From: Levilactobacillus namurensis
GTDB taxonomy: Bacteria > Bacillota > Bacilli > Lactobacillales > Lactobacillaceae
DNA: 64,000 nucleotides
Assembly (NCBI RefSeq): GCF_032197885.1
Contig: NZ_CP134159.1
Location: 992,001-1,056,000, forward strand
Reading direction: 5' to 3'
Position 1 is the first letter of the stretch; each line of letters opens with the position of its first letter. Below are positions 39,519 to 50,601 of the stretch, one piece after another. The notes below the pieces were generated by a model. The model searched no databases. It saw nothing but the letters and a program-made list of their open reading frames with translations, and was not told where the DNA came from. The position numbers and the translations under genes were made by a program.

Positions 39519-39573
39519 AGGTGAGAATTTCTATCGGAGTCGAACCAATAGAAAAGAGATAAGAGGGTTCAGC

Positions 39574-40719
39574 ATGATTTATTTTGATAATAGTGCGACA
39601 ACGAAAGCCGCACCGGAAGCTGTCGATACCTACGCTAAGGTCAGTGCGAACTACTGGGGCAACCCGTCTAGTCTGCATAACTTTGGGGAACAGGCCTTCA
39701 ACCTCCTAGAACAATCGCGACAACAGATTGCGGACTTAGTCGGCGTGAAGTTGAGCGAGATCCTGTTCACCAGTGGCGGGACCGAAGGCGACAACTGGGC
39801 CATTAAGGGCACGGCGATGGCGAAACGGGAGTTTGGTAAACATCTGATTACCACGGCCGTGGAACATCCAGCCGTGCATAACTCGATGGAGCAGTTGAAA
39901 CAACTGGGGTACGACGTGACCTACCTCCCCGTCGATGAAAATGGGCGGGTGTCGGCCGATGATTTGCGGGCCGCTATTCGGCCGGACACGATTCTGGTGT
40001 CGACTATGGCCGTCAACAATGAAATCGGGGCCGTCCAGCCGTTAGCTGAGATTGCGGACGTGCTGCGGGACTTCCCTAAGATTCATTGGCACATTGATGC
40101 TGTCCAGGGAATTGGTAAGGGCCTGCACGACCTGATTTTTAATGATCGGGTCGACTTTGTGACCTTCTCTGGCCATAAGTTCCACGCACCACGGGGCATC
40201 GGCTTCATGTATAAGCGGCAGGGTCGAAAGATTGCGCCGCTTATGGCGGGTGGCGGTCAGGAACGGAATTTACGTTCGGGGACCGAAAACTTACCAGCCA
40301 TCGCGGCCATGGCCAAGGCGTTACGGCTTCTCTTGGCGGATGAACCCGCTAAGGTTGCCCAGCAACGGGCCATTCGGCTAGCCATCTTGCACCACATCGA
40401 GACCTTCGATCACGTGACGGTCTTTTCCAAAGATTTGCCCGTTTTCGCGCCCCACATTCTGTGCTTTGCGATTGAGGGGGTTCGGGGAGAGACTATCGTG
40501 CACGCGTTCGAAGAACACCAGATCTATATCTCGACGACCAGTGCGTGCTCCTCGAAGAAACACGTAGAATCAAGTACGCTGCAGGCCATGCAGATCAACC
40601 CAGACGTGGCGACGAGTGCCGTCCGGATCTCACTGGATGAACACAACACCATGGCTGAAGCCGAAGAGTTTAACCGCGTCTTTGACGTACTTTACCAACA
40701 ATTTGCGAAGTTACGCTAA
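39574..40719 (+). CDS. Cysteine desulfurase (NifS/IscS-like, NifZ group)
   Basis: PLP enzyme of 381 residues with the Schiff-base lysine K202 ([10 protein letters not shown]) and the persulfide cysteine C325 in [13 protein letters not shown]. It takes sulfur from cysteine and hands it to ThiI, whose gene follows by 20 bases, for 4-thiouridine in tRNA, as NifZ does in Bacillus. I start at ATG 39574 ([10 protein letters not shown]) after AAGAGGG; the frame is open further upstream, but that part is the promoter. Confidence 0.94.
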   Translation: MIYFDNSATTKAAPEAVDTYAKVSANYWGNPSSLHNFGEQAFNLLEQSRQQIADLVGVKLSEILFTSGGTEGDNWAIKGTAMAKREFGKHLITTAVEHPAVHNSMEQLKQLGYDVTYLPVDENGRVSADDLRAAIRPDTILVSTMAVNNEIGAVQPLAEIADVLRDFPKIHWHIDAVQGIGKGLHDLIFNDRVDFVTFSGHKFHAPRGIGFMYKRQGRKIAPLMAGGGQERNLRSGTENLPAIAAMAKALRLLLADEPAKVAQQRAIRLAILHHIETFDHVTVFSKDLPVFAPHILCFAIEGVRGETIVHAFEEHQIYISTTSACSSKKHVESSTLQAMQINPDVATSAVRISLDEHNTMAEAEEFNRVFDVLYQQFAKLR

Positions 40720-40739
40720 ATCACGAAAGGGGTCGCGCA

Positions 40740-41957
40740 ATGGAATATAGCGAAATTATGGTCCGCTACGGCGAATTGTCGACGAAGGGGAAGAACAAGA
40801 AAGACTTCATCCGGCAATTAGGACACAACGTTAAAAACGCGTTGAGCCAATTTGAGGGCTTAGAAGTACATGCCCAGCACGACCGGTTACACGTTACCCT
40901 GAACGGGGCGGATTCTACGGCCGTGATGGACCGATTGAAGGGCGTTTTCGGAATCGAAAGCTTCTCGCCATCGGTTAAGACGGAAAAGGATCTGGATGCC
41001 ATCAAGGCAACGGTCTTGGCGATGGCTAAAGAGGCCTACCAACCAGGGATGACTTTTAAGATCAACGTTCGGCGGCAAGATAAGAACTTTGAATACGATA
41101 CCTACCAACTGAATGATATTTTGGGTGGCGTGGTACTTCACGAGGTACCCGGCATTCAAGTTAAGATGAAGCATCCCGACTTGGAGTTACGGGTTGAGAT
41201 CCGCTTGAACGGGGTCTTTGTCTCTGGTCAGACCATCCAAGGTGCTGGCGGTTTGCCCGTCGGAACTGGTGGTAAGGCCGTGATGATGCTCTCTGGTGGG
41301 ATTGACTCCCCGGTTGCGTCCTACTACGGGATGCGGCGGGGCGTCAAGCTGGATATGGTGCACTTCTTTAGTCCGCCATACACCTCAGAACAAGCGTTGG
41401 CTAAGGCCAAGGAACTGACGGCCAAGTTAGCGAAGTACTCGGGAAGCATTCAGTTCATCCAAGTGCCGTTCACCAAGATTCAAGAGACCATTAAGGAAAA
41501 GGTTCCGGAAGGGTACTTGATGACGATTCAACGGCGGATGATGCTCCGGTTGACCGTAGCGGTGGCCGAGATGCGGCACGCCAAGGGGGTCTTCAACGGA
41601 GAATCCCTGGGTCAAGTGGCTTCACAGACGTTGGAAAGTATGGCGGCCATCAATGATGTGACGTCCATGCCGATTCTGCGGCCGTTGTTGTCGATGGATA
41701 AGACGGAAATCATCAAAGTGGCGGAGGACATCGATACCTATGACTTGTCGATTCTGCCATATGAAGATTGCTGCACGATCTTCACGCCACCGGCACCGAA
41801 GACCAAGCCCGACTTGGAAAAGTCGCGAAAGTACGAAAAGTTCATTGACGTTGAAGGGTTGATGAAGGAAGCGCTCGACGGAATCACCATCACGGAGATT
41901 CGGCCCGGTGATAATTACCTGAATCAAAATGAAGATGTCTTTGCGGAACTGCTTTAA
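40740..41957 (+). CDS. thiI: tRNA 4-thiouridine synthase ThiI
   Basis: Protein of 405 residues: ferredoxin-like N-terminal domain and THUMP domain (about 1-165), then an adenylating PP-loop domain with [14 protein letters not shown]. It adenylates U8 of tRNA and replaces O4 with sulfur. The C-terminal rhodanese domain of the E. coli protein is absent, as in most Firmicutes; cysteines in YEDCCTIF may carry the sulfur. Confidence 0.95.
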   Translation: MEYSEIMVRYGELSTKGKNKKDFIRQLGHNVKNALSQFEGLEVHAQHDRLHVTLNGADSTAVMDRLKGVFGIESFSPSVKTEKDLDAIKATVLAMAKEAYQPGMTFKINVRRQDKNFEYDTYQLNDILGGVVLHEVPGIQVKMKHPDLELRVEIRLNGVFVSGQTIQGAGGLPVGTGGKAVMMLSGGIDSPVASYYGMRRGVKLDMVHFFSPPYTSEQALAKAKELTAKLAKYSGSIQFIQVPFTKIQETIKEKVPEGYLMTIQRRMMLRLTVAVAEMRHAKGVFNGESLGQVASQTLESMAAINDVTSMPILRPLLSMDKTEIIKVAEDIDTYDLSILPYEDCCTIFTPPAPKTKPDLEKSRKYEKFIDVEGLMKEALDGITITEIRPGDNYLNQNEDVFAELL

Positions 41958-41981
41958 CCCGCACGATATGTTAAACTAGCC

Positions 41982-42029
41982 AACGACTGCTTTGGGCCTG
42001 AATCTTATCAGGCACAAGGCGGTCGTTTT
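41982..42029 (+). terminator. Terminator after thiI
   Basis: A long interrupted stem: AACGAC with GTCGTT, TTG with CAA and CCTGA with TCAGG, ending in TTTT. Confidence 0.7.
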
Positions 42030-42132
42030 GTAGTTATGATGTTACGGCAGCGGGTCCAGAACTGACTGGTGGCCCTTACACTGGGGCACTGATGCACCGC
42101 ATTGTTTTTTCTAAAAATTCCCTTCAAATTAC

Positions 42133-42162
42133 TTGTTTTTTCGGGGGTGCCTGCGTCATAAT
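42133..42162 (+). promoter_or_regulatory. tpx promoter
   Basis: TTGTTT (42133-42138), 18 bases, CATAAT (42157-42162). A 6-base dyad, AACCAG with CTGGTT (42172-42189), lies at the likely start of transcription and may bind a regulator. Confidence 0.5.
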
Positions 42163-42214
42163 TAATCTAATAACCAGTGTGATCTGGTTAAACAATCTTT
42201 AAGGAGTGATCTGT

Positions 42215-42724
42215 GTGGAAGTCACGAGACTCGGTAAAAAAATGTCTCTGGCGGGGGAATTACCCGCAGTGGGCGATCGGTTACCCAAGTTCAAACTTTT
42301 TGATCAACAGAATGAAAAGGTGAAGACGGCTGATCTGATTGGCCAAGTCGCCCTGATCAGTGTTGTTCCCGACTTAAATACCCCGGTTTGCACGTTACAG
42401 ACGCGAAAGTTCACCCAACAGGCGGACTATTATCCAGCCGCTAAATTCTACACGGTGTCGAATAACTCCGTTGCCGAACAGACGGGCTGGTGTGCCGCTG
42501 AAGGGGTCAACAACGTCGATCTCCTGTCTGACGAAGAGTTGTCGTTTGGTTACGAGACGGGTCTATACGTACCGAACCTCGGCAACTTGGCCCGGTCTAT
42601 CTGGATCATCGATGATACGGGGAAGATTGTTTACCGTCAAGTCGTCGTTGAACAGTCGGATGAGCCAGATTATCTGGCAGCGTTGGCGGCCTTAGAAAAG
42701 TTGGTGCCACGTGTTGACGACTAA
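42215..42724 (+). CDS. tpx: Thiol peroxidase (Tpx, atypical 2-Cys peroxiredoxin)
   Basis: Peroxiredoxin of 169 residues; peroxidatic C59 (VPDLNTPVCTLQTRKF) and resolving C93 (TGWCAAEGV) are 34 apart as in E. coli Tpx (C61, C95). It reduces peroxides with thioredoxin. GTG 42215 lies 8 bases after AAGGAG; an in-frame GTG at 42206 is inside that spacing and unlikely. Confidence 0.93.
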   Translation: MEVTRLGKKMSLAGELPAVGDRLPKFKLFDQQNEKVKTADLIGQVALISVVPDLNTPVCTLQTRKFTQQADYYPAAKFYTVSNNSVAEQTGWCAAEGVNNVDLLSDEELSFGYETGLYVPNLGNLARSIWIIDDTGKIVYRQVVVEQSDEPDYLAALAALEKLVPRVDD

Positions 42725-42742
42725 CTAAAAATTCGTTACACT
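42714..42742 (+). promoter_or_regulatory. valS promoter
   Basis: TTGACG (42714-42719), 17 bases, TACACT (42737-42742). The -35 overlaps the end of tpx. Confidence 0.7.
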
Positions 42743-42754
42743 ACAAGTTAAATA

Positions 42755-42982
42755 GCTGTGAGCAAGAGAGTAGCTAGTGGGAACCGCAATAGAGAGCCGT
42801 GTTGCTGGGAGACGGTCGGGACGTGCTAGTGAACGTAGCTTGTGAGCTGGTTAGCTGAAGTCAGTAGGCTAACACCGGAGCACACTCCGTTAACAACGAA
42901 GATAAGTGGGGCATTAACGCCCAATTTAGGTGGTACCGCGAAGAGACTTCGTCCTAATGTTTAGGACGGGGTCTTTTTTTCG
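42755..42982 (+). promoter_or_regulatory. T-box riboswitch, valine (GTA) specifier
   Basis: Leader with an AGAGTAG stem I start, a GTA triplet after GAAC at 42835-42837 as the likely specifier, the T-box TGGTACCGCG at 42931-42940, and a terminator (AGACTTCGTCCTAA with TTAGGACGGGGTCT, then T7, 42943-42979). Uncharged tRNA-Val pairs with specifier and T-box and stabilises the antiterminator, so valS is made when valine is short. It fills the 303-base gap before valS. Confidence 0.92.
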
Positions 42983-43027
42983 TGCCATTGTGACCGGCGT
43001 CGTTTTTGAAGAAAGGGATTGAGAGAT

Positions 43028-45694
43028 ATGGCAGATAAGCAAATTGACATGCCGACCAAGTATGATCCGACCGCCGTTGAAGCGGGACGGTACCAGACTT
43101 GGTTAGACGAAGATGTTTTCAAACCAAGTGGTGATCCAGAAGCTAAGCCTTATTCAATTGTTTTACCACCGCCAAACGTTACTGGGAAACTGCATTTAGG
43201 TCATGCTTGGGACACCACGTTGCAAGACATGCTGATCCGGCAGAAGCGGATGCAGGGATACGATACGTTGTGGTTACCAGGGATGGACCACGCCGGCATC
43301 GCCACCCAGGCTAAGGTGGAAGCCAAGCTGCGTGAACAAGGCATCTCCCGGTACGATTTAGGACGGGAAGCCTTCATCAAGCAGGTCTGGGACTGGAAGG
43401 ACGAGTACGCGGACACGATTCACAAGCAATGGGCCAAGTTAGGCCTCTCGTTAGACTACTCCCGGGAACGGTTCACTCTGGACAAGGGCCTCTCGGATGC
43501 GGTCAAGAAGGTCTTTGTGGCGCTCTACAAGAAGGGCTTGATCTACCGTGGTGAGTACATCATCAACTGGGATCCACAAGCCCGGACGGCCTTATCTGAT
43601 ATCGAAGTGATCCACAAGGATGATAAAGGGGCCTTCTACCACGTCAAGTACCCATTCGTGGATAAAGATCAGACCTTTAACGGTAAGCACTACATTGAGA
43701 TTGCGACGACGCGGCCGGAAACCATGATGGGGGACACTGCCGTAGCGGTCAACCCTAATGATGACCGGTACAAGGCGTTAGTGGGCACTAAAGTGGTCTT
43801 GCCGTTAGCGAACCGTGAGATTCCGATTATCGCGGACCAATACGTTGATCCGGACTTCGGAACGGGGATGGTAAAGATTACCCCGGCCCATGACCCGAAC
43901 GACTTTTTGGTCGGGAACCGGCATAACTTGGAACGCATCAATACCATGAACGAAGACGCGACGATGAACGCTAAGGCTGGCAAGTACGAAGGAATGGACC
44001 GGTTTGAAGCTCGTAAGGCCATGGTTGCGGACCTGGATCAACAAGGCTTATTACTGAAGGTTGACCCCATCGTGCACGCCGTAGGTCACTCCGAACGGAC
44101 GGGGGTTCAAGTTGAAGCCCGGCTGTCGACTCAGTGGTTTGTCAAGATGAAGCCATTGGCTGAGGAAGCCATGGCGAACCAGAAGAGTGACGATGCAGTG
44201 GACTTTGTACCGAAGCGCTTCGAGCACACCTTCATGCAGTGGATGGAAAATGCCCATGACTGGGTCATCTCCCGGCAACTCTGGTGGGGCCACCGGATTC
44301 CAGCCTGGTACCATAAAAAGACTGGTGAAATCTACGTAGGTGAAACGGCACCTAAGGATCCGGAAAACTGGGAACAAGATCCCGACGTACTGGACACCTG
44401 GTTCTCCAGTGGGTTATGGCCATTCTCCACAATGGGTTGGCCCAATGAAGACAGTGCCGACTACCAGCGGTACTTCCCAACCAACACTCTGGTAACGGGG
44501 TATGATATCATCTTCTTCTGGGTTTCCCGGATGATCTTCCAAAGTCTTGAATTTACGGGTAAGCGGCCGTTCAAACACGTCCTATTACACGGCTTGATTC
44601 GTGACGAGGAAGGCCGTAAGATGAGCAAGTCCTTAGGGAACGGAATCGACCCAATGGACGTGATCAACAAGTACGGGGCCGACGCCTTACGCTGGTTCCT
44701 GTCCACGGGTTCGACGGCCGGCCAAGACGTGCGGTTCAGTTACAAGAAGATGGATGCTGCGTGGAACTTCATTAACAAGATCTGGAACGCCAGCCGGTTC
44801 GTAATCATGAACTTGGGTGACGACACGAAGCCAGAGGTTCCTGCCGAAGACCAATGGGACTTAACGGATCGGTGGATCTTGAGCCGGTTGAATACCACGG
44901 TCAAGCACGTGACGGAGATGTTTGATAAGTTCGACTTCGGTGAAGCGGGACGGGCTCTGTACAACTTCATCTGGAACGACTTCTGCGATTGGTATATCGA
45001 AATGAGTAAGAGTGTGCTGACCGGGGATGACGCTGCGGCGAAGGCCGTTAAGCAAGACCTCTTGGCCTACGTTCTGGATCAGACGTTACGCCTCTTACAA
45101 CCAATCATGCCGTTCGTCACGGAAGCCATTTGGCAAGCAATGCCACATAAGGGACAATCCCTGGTTACGGCGGCGTACCCAGTTGACCATCCAGAATTCG
45201 ACAATGCCACGGCTGAAAATGACATGACCAGTCTGATCGACCTGATCAAGGCGGTACGGAACATCCGGGCGGAAGCCAACGCGCCGATGTCTACGCCAAT
45301 TGACTTACAGATCAAGACTAGTGATGCCAAGCTCCAAGCCGTCTTTGACAACAACCGGGACTACATTGACCGGTTCGTTCACCCTAAGAACTTGGAGATT
45401 GGTGCCGACTTAGTAGCGCCGAAGCTGGCAATGACGGCGGTGATTACGTCTGCTGAAATCTCCGTGCCGTTGGCCGAGTTAGTCGACTTGAAGGAAGAAG
45501 CGGCCCGTCTGGAGAAAGAAGTGGCGAAGTTCACGAGTGAAGTTGAACGCGCGACTAAGAAGTTGAGCAACGACCGTTTCGTTGCCAACGCCCCAGAAGA
45601 CGTGGTTAATGCTGAACGGGAAAAGCAAGTGGATAACCAAAAGAAGTTAGCCGCAACCAAGGACCGTTTAGCTGAAATTCAAGCCCAACTTTAA
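43028..45694 (+). CDS. valS: Valyl-tRNA synthetase
   Basis: Class Ia synthetase of 888 residues with the HIGH motif as HLGH in [15 protein letters not shown], an editing domain, KMSKS at 531-535, an anticodon-binding domain and the C-terminal coiled-coil arm ([24 protein letters not shown]) specific to ValRS. ATG 43028; an in-frame codon at 43019 adds three residues. Controlled by the valine T-box upstream. Confidence 0.97.
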   Translation: MADKQIDMPTKYDPTAVEAGRYQTWLDEDVFKPSGDPEAKPYSIVLPPPNVTGKLHLGHAWDTTLQDMLIRQKRMQGYDTLWLPGMDHAGIATQAKVEAKLREQGISRYDLGREAFIKQVWDWKDEYADTIHKQWAKLGLSLDYSRERFTLDKGLSDAVKKVFVALYKKGLIYRGEYIINWDPQARTALSDIEVIHKDDKGAFYHVKYPFVDKDQTFNGKHYIEIATTRPETMMGDTAVAVNPNDDRYKALVGTKVVLPLANREIPIIADQYVDPDFGTGMVKITPAHDPNDFLVGNRHNLERINTMNEDATMNAKAGKYEGMDRFEARKAMVADLDQQGLLLKVDPIVHAVGHSERTGVQVEARLSTQWFVKMKPLAEEAMANQKSDDAVDFVPKRFEHTFMQWMENAHDWVISRQLWWGHRIPAWYHKKTGEIYVGETAPKDPENWEQDPDVLDTWFSSGLWPFSTMGWPNEDSADYQRYFPTNTLVTGYDIIFFWVSRMIFQSLEFTGKRPFKHVLLHGLIRDEEGRKMSKSLGNGIDPMDVINKYGADALRWFLSTGSTAGQDVRFSYKKMDAAWNFINKIWNASRFVIMNLGDDTKPEVPAEDQWDLTDRWILSRLNTTVKHVTEMFDKFDFGEAGRALYNFIWNDFCDWYIEMSKSVLTGDDAAAKAVKQDLLAYVLDQTLRLLQPIMPFVTEAIWQAMPHKGQSLVTAAYPVDHPEFDNATAENDMTSLIDLIKAVRNIRAEANAPMSTPIDLQIKTSDAKLQAVFDNNRDYIDRFVHPKNLEIGADLVAPKLAMTAVITSAEISVPLAELVDLKEEAARLEKEVAKFTSEVERATKKLSNDRFVANAPEDVVNAEREKQVDNQKKLAATKDRLAEIQAQL

Positions 45695-45708
45695 GCTAAG
45701 TTAAAATG

Positions 45709-45746
45709 AAGCCAAGCTCGCCGATTCCCGGTGGCTTGGCTTTTTT
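45709..45746 (+). terminator. valS terminator
   Basis: AAGCCAAG pairs with CTTGGCTT, with an inner GC-rich pairing, followed by T6. Confidence 0.85.
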
Positions 45747-45800
45747 GTCGTGCTGAAATCTGCTAAACTGGATAAGGATTTTACGGTTGAAACGGGTCTT

Positions 45801-45823
45801 AAACGGTACCTGGTAGACCGTTT
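45801..45823 (+). other. folC leader hairpin
   Basis: AAACGGT and ACCGTTT form a perfect 7-base stem around 9 bases, 55 bases before folC and running into TTAACGG. It might be a weak attenuator. Confidence 0.35.
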
Positions 45824-45877
45824 TAACGGCAAATTAGTTAATCGAGACGATTAGCGGGATGGTAGGAGGCCAAAATA

Positions 45878-47203
45878 GTGGTTAGAACTTATCAAGAAGC
45901 TTTAAACTTTATTCATGGTCGGGACCGGTTCAAGAAGGCGCCGACCCTGGAACGGATGCGGCATTTTATGGCGTTGCTGGGGAATCCTCAAGAACAACTT
46001 CAGATGATCCACGTTGCGGGAACCAACGGTAAAGGGTCAACGGTGGCGTTCTTACGGGATCTATTGATGGCCGATGGCCAAACGGTCGGGACGTTCACCT
46101 CGCCGTTTATTACGCGCTTCAACGAACGAATTAGTCGCGATGGGGAACCGATTTCGGATGACGAATTGGTCGCGTTGGTGCAGCGGGTTGAACCCATGGT
46201 GGCGCAGCTGGACCAGGAGTTAGCTGAAAAGGGCCCTACCGAGTTTGAAATTGATACGGCCCTGATGTTTTGCTACTTTGCCAGTCATCCGGTCGACACC
46301 GTGGTGGTCGAAGTGGGGCTAGGCGGTTTGTACGATTCGACCAATATTATCACGCCGTTAGTTTCCGTGATTACCACGATTGGGATGGATCACATGAAGA
46401 TTTTGGGGGATACCATCCCTAAAATTGCAGCGCAAAAGGCGGGAATCATCAAGCCGAATGTTCCGGTAGTCTGTGGTCGCTTATCCGCAGATGCCTTGGC
46501 TGTGATGGATCAAACGGCTGAGCGCCAACAGACCCAAGTCGTTGCGCTGGGACGTGATTATACGGTGACCAACCAACCGCATGAGGCTTGGGGGGAGCGG
46601 TTTGCTTACCGGTATGCGGCGTGGCACTGGCAACATTTACAAATTGATCTTTTGGGACCGTACCAGATAGATAATGCCGCGACGGCGCTGACGGCGTTTA
46701 TTACCTACCAGCAGCTCCGACACGGAGCCGTAACGCCGGCGACGGTTCGTCAGGGCTTGGCCCACACGGCTTGGCCGGGGCGCTTTGAACGGTTGAACGA
46801 CCAGCCGTTGATTGCCATTGACGGGGCCCATAACGAACCCGCTATGGTCGAAATGGTCGCGCTGTTGCGCCGCCACTTCGCGACTAACGAGGTCTATATC
46901 GTGTTAGCAGTTCTCGCAGATAAGCAGTACACCCAGATGGTTCGGACGTTGTTGACCGTTCCGAACGTTCACTTAATCGTGACCCAGTTCAGCGGACCAG
47001 GTAAACGGGCGGCGGCAACCCCCGTTGAATTGGAAGAAGCGGTGACCGCCCATGACCGGGTGACCATGGCCGCAGACTGGCCGACTGCCTTACGGGAAGC
47101 GTTAGGCAGGATGTCGGCCGAGGACCTATTACTGTTGACGGGATCGTTGTACTTTATCTCGGAGGTTCGGCACTACTTTAAGGATCCGGATAATCCGGCC
47201 TAA
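45878..47203 (+). CDS. folC: Folylpolyglutamate synthase / dihydrofolate synthase
   Basis: Mur-ligase-like enzyme of 441 residues that adds glutamate to folates. The P-loop is HVAGTNGKGST, with the conserved SPFITRFNERI and VVVEVGLGGLYDSTNI segments; the C-terminal domain begins near DGAHNEPAM. GTG 45878 follows TAGGAGG. It succeeds valS as in Bacillus. The radC gene often found between folC and mreB is absent. Confidence 0.95.
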   Translation: MVRTYQEALNFIHGRDRFKKAPTLERMRHFMALLGNPQEQLQMIHVAGTNGKGSTVAFLRDLLMADGQTVGTFTSPFITRFNERISRDGEPISDDELVALVQRVEPMVAQLDQELAEKGPTEFEIDTALMFCYFASHPVDTVVVEVGLGGLYDSTNIITPLVSVITTIGMDHMKILGDTIPKIAAQKAGIIKPNVPVVCGRLSADALAVMDQTAERQQTQVVALGRDYTVTNQPHEAWGERFAYRYAAWHWQHLQIDLLGPYQIDNAATALTAFITYQQLRHGAVTPATVRQGLAHTAWPGRFERLNDQPLIAIDGAHNEPAMVEMVALLRRHFATNEVYIVLAVLADKQYTQMVRTLLTVPNVHLIVTQFSGPGKRAAATPVELEEAVTAHDRVTMAADWPTALREALGRMSAEDLLLLTGSLYFISEVRHYFKDPDNPA

Positions 47204-47340
47204 TCAAGCGGAAGCGGGGATTAGCAATTGATGAACGACGGTCCCGTGACCGGGAAAAGGTGGGGAACCCTTAAAATCTAATTAAAATCATCTTTAGGTA
47301 TTTCTTTCTGCTTAAAAGTTCGGTATTCTTAACGTTGACG

Positions 47341-47372
47341 ACGTGTTTTCACGTAGATAGGTATGTTATAAT
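47341..47372 (+). promoter_or_regulatory. mreB promoter with dyad
   Basis: Extended TGT and consensus TATAAT (47367-47372). ACGTG-TTTT-CACGT (47341-47354), a perfect dyad, covers the -35 region and could be an operator. The rest of 47204-47437 is AT-rich with nothing else recognised. Confidence 0.55.
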
Positions 47373-47437
47373 ACGTCTATCAATGAATAAGACAAAAATC
47401 CATTAATATTTTGTTGACAATGAAGGGATGAAACACA

Positions 47438-48442
47438 GTGTTCGGATTAGGAACGAAAAATATTGGAATCGATTTGGGTACCGCCAATACGATTGTCTAC
47501 GTTGACGGTAAGGGAATCGTTCTACGCGAACCTTCCGTTGTCGCCAAGAACACAAAGTCTGGGGAAATTGTGTCCGTTGGTGAAGACGCACGCGCAATGA
47601 TTGGACGGACGCCGGCTAGTATTGTGGCGATTCGCCCAATGAAAGACGGGGTCATCGCTGACTACGACACGACAGTTGCCATGATGAAGTACTTCATCGA
47701 GAAGACGGTTGGACGTTCAGGCGGTAAACCTTATGTAATGGTCTGCGTACCTAGCGGCGTCACGGAAGTTGAAAAGCGGGCGGTCATCGATGCCACCCGG
47801 GTTGCAGGCGCACGCGATGCTTACGTGATCGAAGAACCATTTGCCGCAGCGATTGGTGCTGGTCTCCCCGTCATGGACCCAACCGGGAGCATGGTTGTCG
47901 ACATGGGTGGTGGAACCACCGATGTGGCCACGATTTCCTTAGGTGGGATCGTTTCCAGTCGGTCCATTCGGATTGCTGGGGATAAGTTAGACGATGCTAT
48001 CTCAACTTACGTTCGCTCTAACTTCAACCTGTTGATTGGGGAACGCACGGCTGAAAAGCTGAAGATGGACATTGGTTCGGCTTCCGTCAAGGATGCTGAG
48101 AAGATTGAGGGAGCCACGATTCGTGGCCGGGATCTGGTTACGGGTTTACCTAAGGCCGTTGAAGTCTCCGCCGTTGACGTGGCGAAGGCCATTCAAGAAC
48201 CCGTTCAAGCCGTGATCACGGCAATCAAAGAAACCTTGGAAGAGACGTCGCCTGAAATCGCTGCCGATGTGATTGATCACGGAATCGTCTTGACCGGTGG
48301 TGGCGCATTATTGAAAAACTTATCTGAAGTGATTGCTGATGCAACCAAAGTTCCGGTTTCCATTGCGAACGACCCATTGGATTGTGTGGCTGCAGGTACT
48401 GGAGAATCCTTAAAGAGTATCGATGTCATGAAGAAGAAATAG
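47438..48442 (+). CDS. mreB: Rod shape-determining protein MreB
   Basis: Bacterial actin of 334 residues with the nucleotide loops [26 protein letters not shown] and [11 protein letters not shown]. It polymerises along the membrane (an N-terminal MFGLGTKN membrane-touching segment is visible) and organises sidewall synthesis with MreC, MreD, RodA and RodZ, all in this window. GTG 47438 follows GAAGGGATG. Confidence 0.95.
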   Translation: MFGLGTKNIGIDLGTANTIVYVDGKGIVLREPSVVAKNTKSGEIVSVGEDARAMIGRTPASIVAIRPMKDGVIADYDTTVAMMKYFIEKTVGRSGGKPYVMVCVPSGVTEVEKRAVIDATRVAGARDAYVIEEPFAAAIGAGLPVMDPTGSMVVDMGGGTTDVATISLGGIVSSRSIRIAGDKLDDAISTYVRSNFNLLIGERTAEKLKMDIGSASVKDAEKIEGATIRGRDLVTGLPKAVEVSAVDVAKAIQEPVQAVITAIKETLEETSPEIAADVIDHGIVLTGGGALLKNLSEVIADATKVPVSIANDPLDCVAAGTGESLKSIDVMKKK

Positions 48443-48447
48443 GGACT

Positions 48448-48480
48448 AGCGGGAAGGCAGCTTCCCGCTTCTTTATTGTT
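48448..48480 (+). terminator. Hairpin between mreB and mreC
   Basis: AGCGGGAAG and CTTCCCGCT form a perfect 9-base stem with a 4-base loop, followed by the interrupted T-tract TCTTTATTGTTT. It probably causes partial termination, so that mreB exceeds mreCD. Confidence 0.65.
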
Positions 48481-48523
48481 TAAGGTCGGATCCTCAGTGG
48501 ATCGAACCAGATGGAGGTCAAAC

Positions 48524-49375
48524 ATGCAGAAATTTTCTTTCAATCGGCGACTGGTCATCATCATCGTCTGCTTGATTGTTAGCTTTGCTTTGATGACGTT
48601 GTCCGTAGCCATTCGGAATAAGCGTTCGACGCCGCCATTGATTCAACAATTCGGTAACGATATTGTCGGGTTAGCCGACCGGGTGGTGGCTTTACCAGCC
48701 AATGGGCTGAGCGGGTCCGTCAGTTCGCTTTCAGAACTCTTAAATACGTACCAAGAAAACCAGCAGTTAAAGAAACAGGTCGGTGAATTGGCCCAGACGA
48801 AGGTTCGGGACCAAACGCTGGCTAAGGAAAATAAACAGCTGAAGAAGCAGATTGGGTTAAACGCCTCGTTAACGGACTACACCGCCATTACGGCGGCGGT
48901 CATTACCCGGACGCCTTCATCCTGGCAAAACCAAGTCGTCATCAACAAAGGCTCTTCCGCGGGCGTGGTCAAGAACATGCCCGTCATGTCTGGCTCTGGA
49001 TTAGTGGGGCGGATTGCGGAAGTCAACAAGACGAACTCGAAGGTCGAGCTGATTACGGATAATAACGACTCAGCGAACCGGTTCGCCGTTCAGATTAACA
49101 CCAAGTCTGGTAAGACGGTCAACGGTGTCTTGAGCGGGTTCAATGCGAACAGCGGCGAAATCACCATGAACAACCTGACGACTAAGGCTAAGATCAGCAA
49201 GGGCGACAAGGTCGTCACCAGCGGTTTGGGTGGCGTAACGCCTAAGGGCTTATACGTCGGCCAAGTCGCGAAGTCGACGGGTGACGATTACGGACTGTCG
49301 ACTAAGCTGTACATTACGCCGGCAACCGACTTAAGCAGCCTGAACATTGTGACGGTTGCCGTTACCAAACAGTAG
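48524..49375 (+). CDS. mreC: Rod shape-determining protein MreC
   Basis: Protein of 283 residues: one N-terminal membrane helix (about 9-31), a coiled coil (about 65-105) and the double beta-barrel MreC domain outside the membrane. It links MreB to the synthases. I start at ATG 48524, after ATGGAGG; the frame is open upstream, but through the mreB hairpin. Confidence 0.93.
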   Translation: MQKFSFNRRLVIIIVCLIVSFALMTLSVAIRNKRSTPPLIQQFGNDIVGLADRVVALPANGLSGSVSSLSELLNTYQENQQLKKQVGELAQTKVRDQTLAKENKQLKKQIGLNASLTDYTAITAAVITRTPSSWQNQVVINKGSSAGVVKNMPVMSGSGLVGRIAEVNKTNSKVELITDNNDSANRFAVQINTKSGKTVNGVLSGFNANSGEITMNNLTTKAKISKGDKVVTSGLGGVTPKGLYVGQVAKSTGDDYGLSTKLYITPATDLSSLNIVTVAVTKQ

Positions 49376-49387
49376 GGGGGACGCGGC

Positions 49388-49909
49388 GTGTATCGACTAT
49401 CAAAGTTACGATTTGGCTTTCCGATTGGCCTCTTTCTGTTTCTGTTTTTAGACGGGTCAATCAGTCAGGTCTTTAGTACGCACCTCTTTCGTTACTCGGC
49501 GGTCATGGTCAGTCATCTGGTGGTTCTGTGGCTAATTTGTGCCATTTTGTTTGAAGACCGGATTGACATGCCGTTGGCACGGTGGGCTGCTGTTATAGGG
49601 GCCGTTTTCGATTTGTACTATACCGGCATCTTCGGGGTCTACGTCTTCATCTTTCCGTTAGTGGTGTACTTGACCCGGGTGTTAACGCGGTACATCAGTC
49701 CGAACTTTTTGAGCGGACTGTTGATTTACTTTATTGATATCACGTTGGTTGAGGCCTTAGGGTACTTGGCTAGCCGCATGGTTCATTTGACCAATATGGC
49801 AGGGAGCACCTTTCTAGTCACGACGCTGGGGCCCACATTGGCCTTGAATCTTGCGTTGTTTGTGATTTTATATTTTCCCATTCGATGGGTGTATAATTGG
49901 TTAAACTAG
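49388..49909 (+). CDS. mreD: Rod shape-determining protein MreD
   Basis: Membrane protein of 173 residues with five or six helices. Low sequence identity is normal for this family; the position after mreC and the topology identify it. GTG 49388 lies 7 bases after AGGGGGG, 12 bases after mreC. Confidence 0.9.
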   Translation: MYRLSKLRFGFPIGLFLFLFLDGSISQVFSTHLFRYSAVMVSHLVVLWLICAILFEDRIDMPLARWAAVIGAVFDLYYTGIFGVYVFIFPLVVYLTRVLTRYISPNFLSGLLIYFIDITLVEALGYLASRMVHLTNMAGSTFLVTTLGPTLALNLALFVILYFPIRWVYNWLN

Positions 49910-49927
49910 GTGGAGGGAAAGAACGCT

Positions 49928-50599
49928 ATGCAAGCTGCCGTATTACGTGGAACGCAAAACGGCTATGATTTAGTCCTCAAGCAATCTGCAAGTCTGGACC
50001 AGATCCTAGTCGACTTAAAGACTTTACTCGAAAATCTCAAGGTTGATCCGCAGGCCCAAGAAACCAGCAAGGTATCACTGGACGTGTTAACGGAAGATCG
50101 AATCCTGACTGCGGAAGAGAAACAGCAAATTGAACAAATGGTGGGGAACTATCCCCGGTTTGAAATCCATAAGATTGCCGCCAACGTCATTACGATTGCG
50201 GACGCAGAAGAGTTGCGGGAACGGGAAAACGTTCATTTGCTTAGTAAAGTGATTCGTAACGGCCAAGAGGTCTCTATGCAGGGGGATGTCCTGTTTTTAG
50301 GCACCATCCACGAAGGGGGCAAACTCTGTACGACCGGAAATATTTTTTCCATGGGTAACGTTAGCGGTATCTTGCAGGCGGGGTATCCCGACGACGAGTC
50401 AAAATTGGTCATGGGAAATTTAGAATCTGCTCAACAAATTCGAATTGCCGAACAATTTGATATTATTGAACCTGATGAGTTACAACCTTCACCCCAGACC
50501 ATTGCCTACGTGAATGACCTTCACGTGTTGAGCTATGGTCACTTGGATAAACTAAAAAAGATTAATCCCAAGCTGTATAACCAGATCGGAGGAATTTAG
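49928..50599 (+). CDS. minC: Septum site-determining protein MinC
   Basis: FtsZ polymerisation inhibitor of 223 residues: an N-terminal domain that blocks FtsZ and a C-terminal beta-helix (VQSMQGDVLFLGTIHEGGKLCTTGNIFSMGNVSG type) that binds MinD. ATG 49928 follows GGAGGG. It is coupled to mreD and minD. Confidence 0.92.
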   Translation: MQAAVLRGTQNGYDLVLKQSASLDQILVDLKTLLENLKVDPQAQETSKVSLDVLTEDRILTAEEKQQIEQMVGNYPRFEIHKIAANVITIADAEELRERENVHLLSKVIRNGQEVSMQGDVLFLGTIHEGGKLCTTGNIFSMGNVSGILQAGYPDDESKLVMGNLESAQQIRIAEQFDIIEPDELQPSPQTIAYVNDLHVLSYGHLDKLKKINPKLYNQIGGI

Positions 50600-50601
50600 A
50601 A

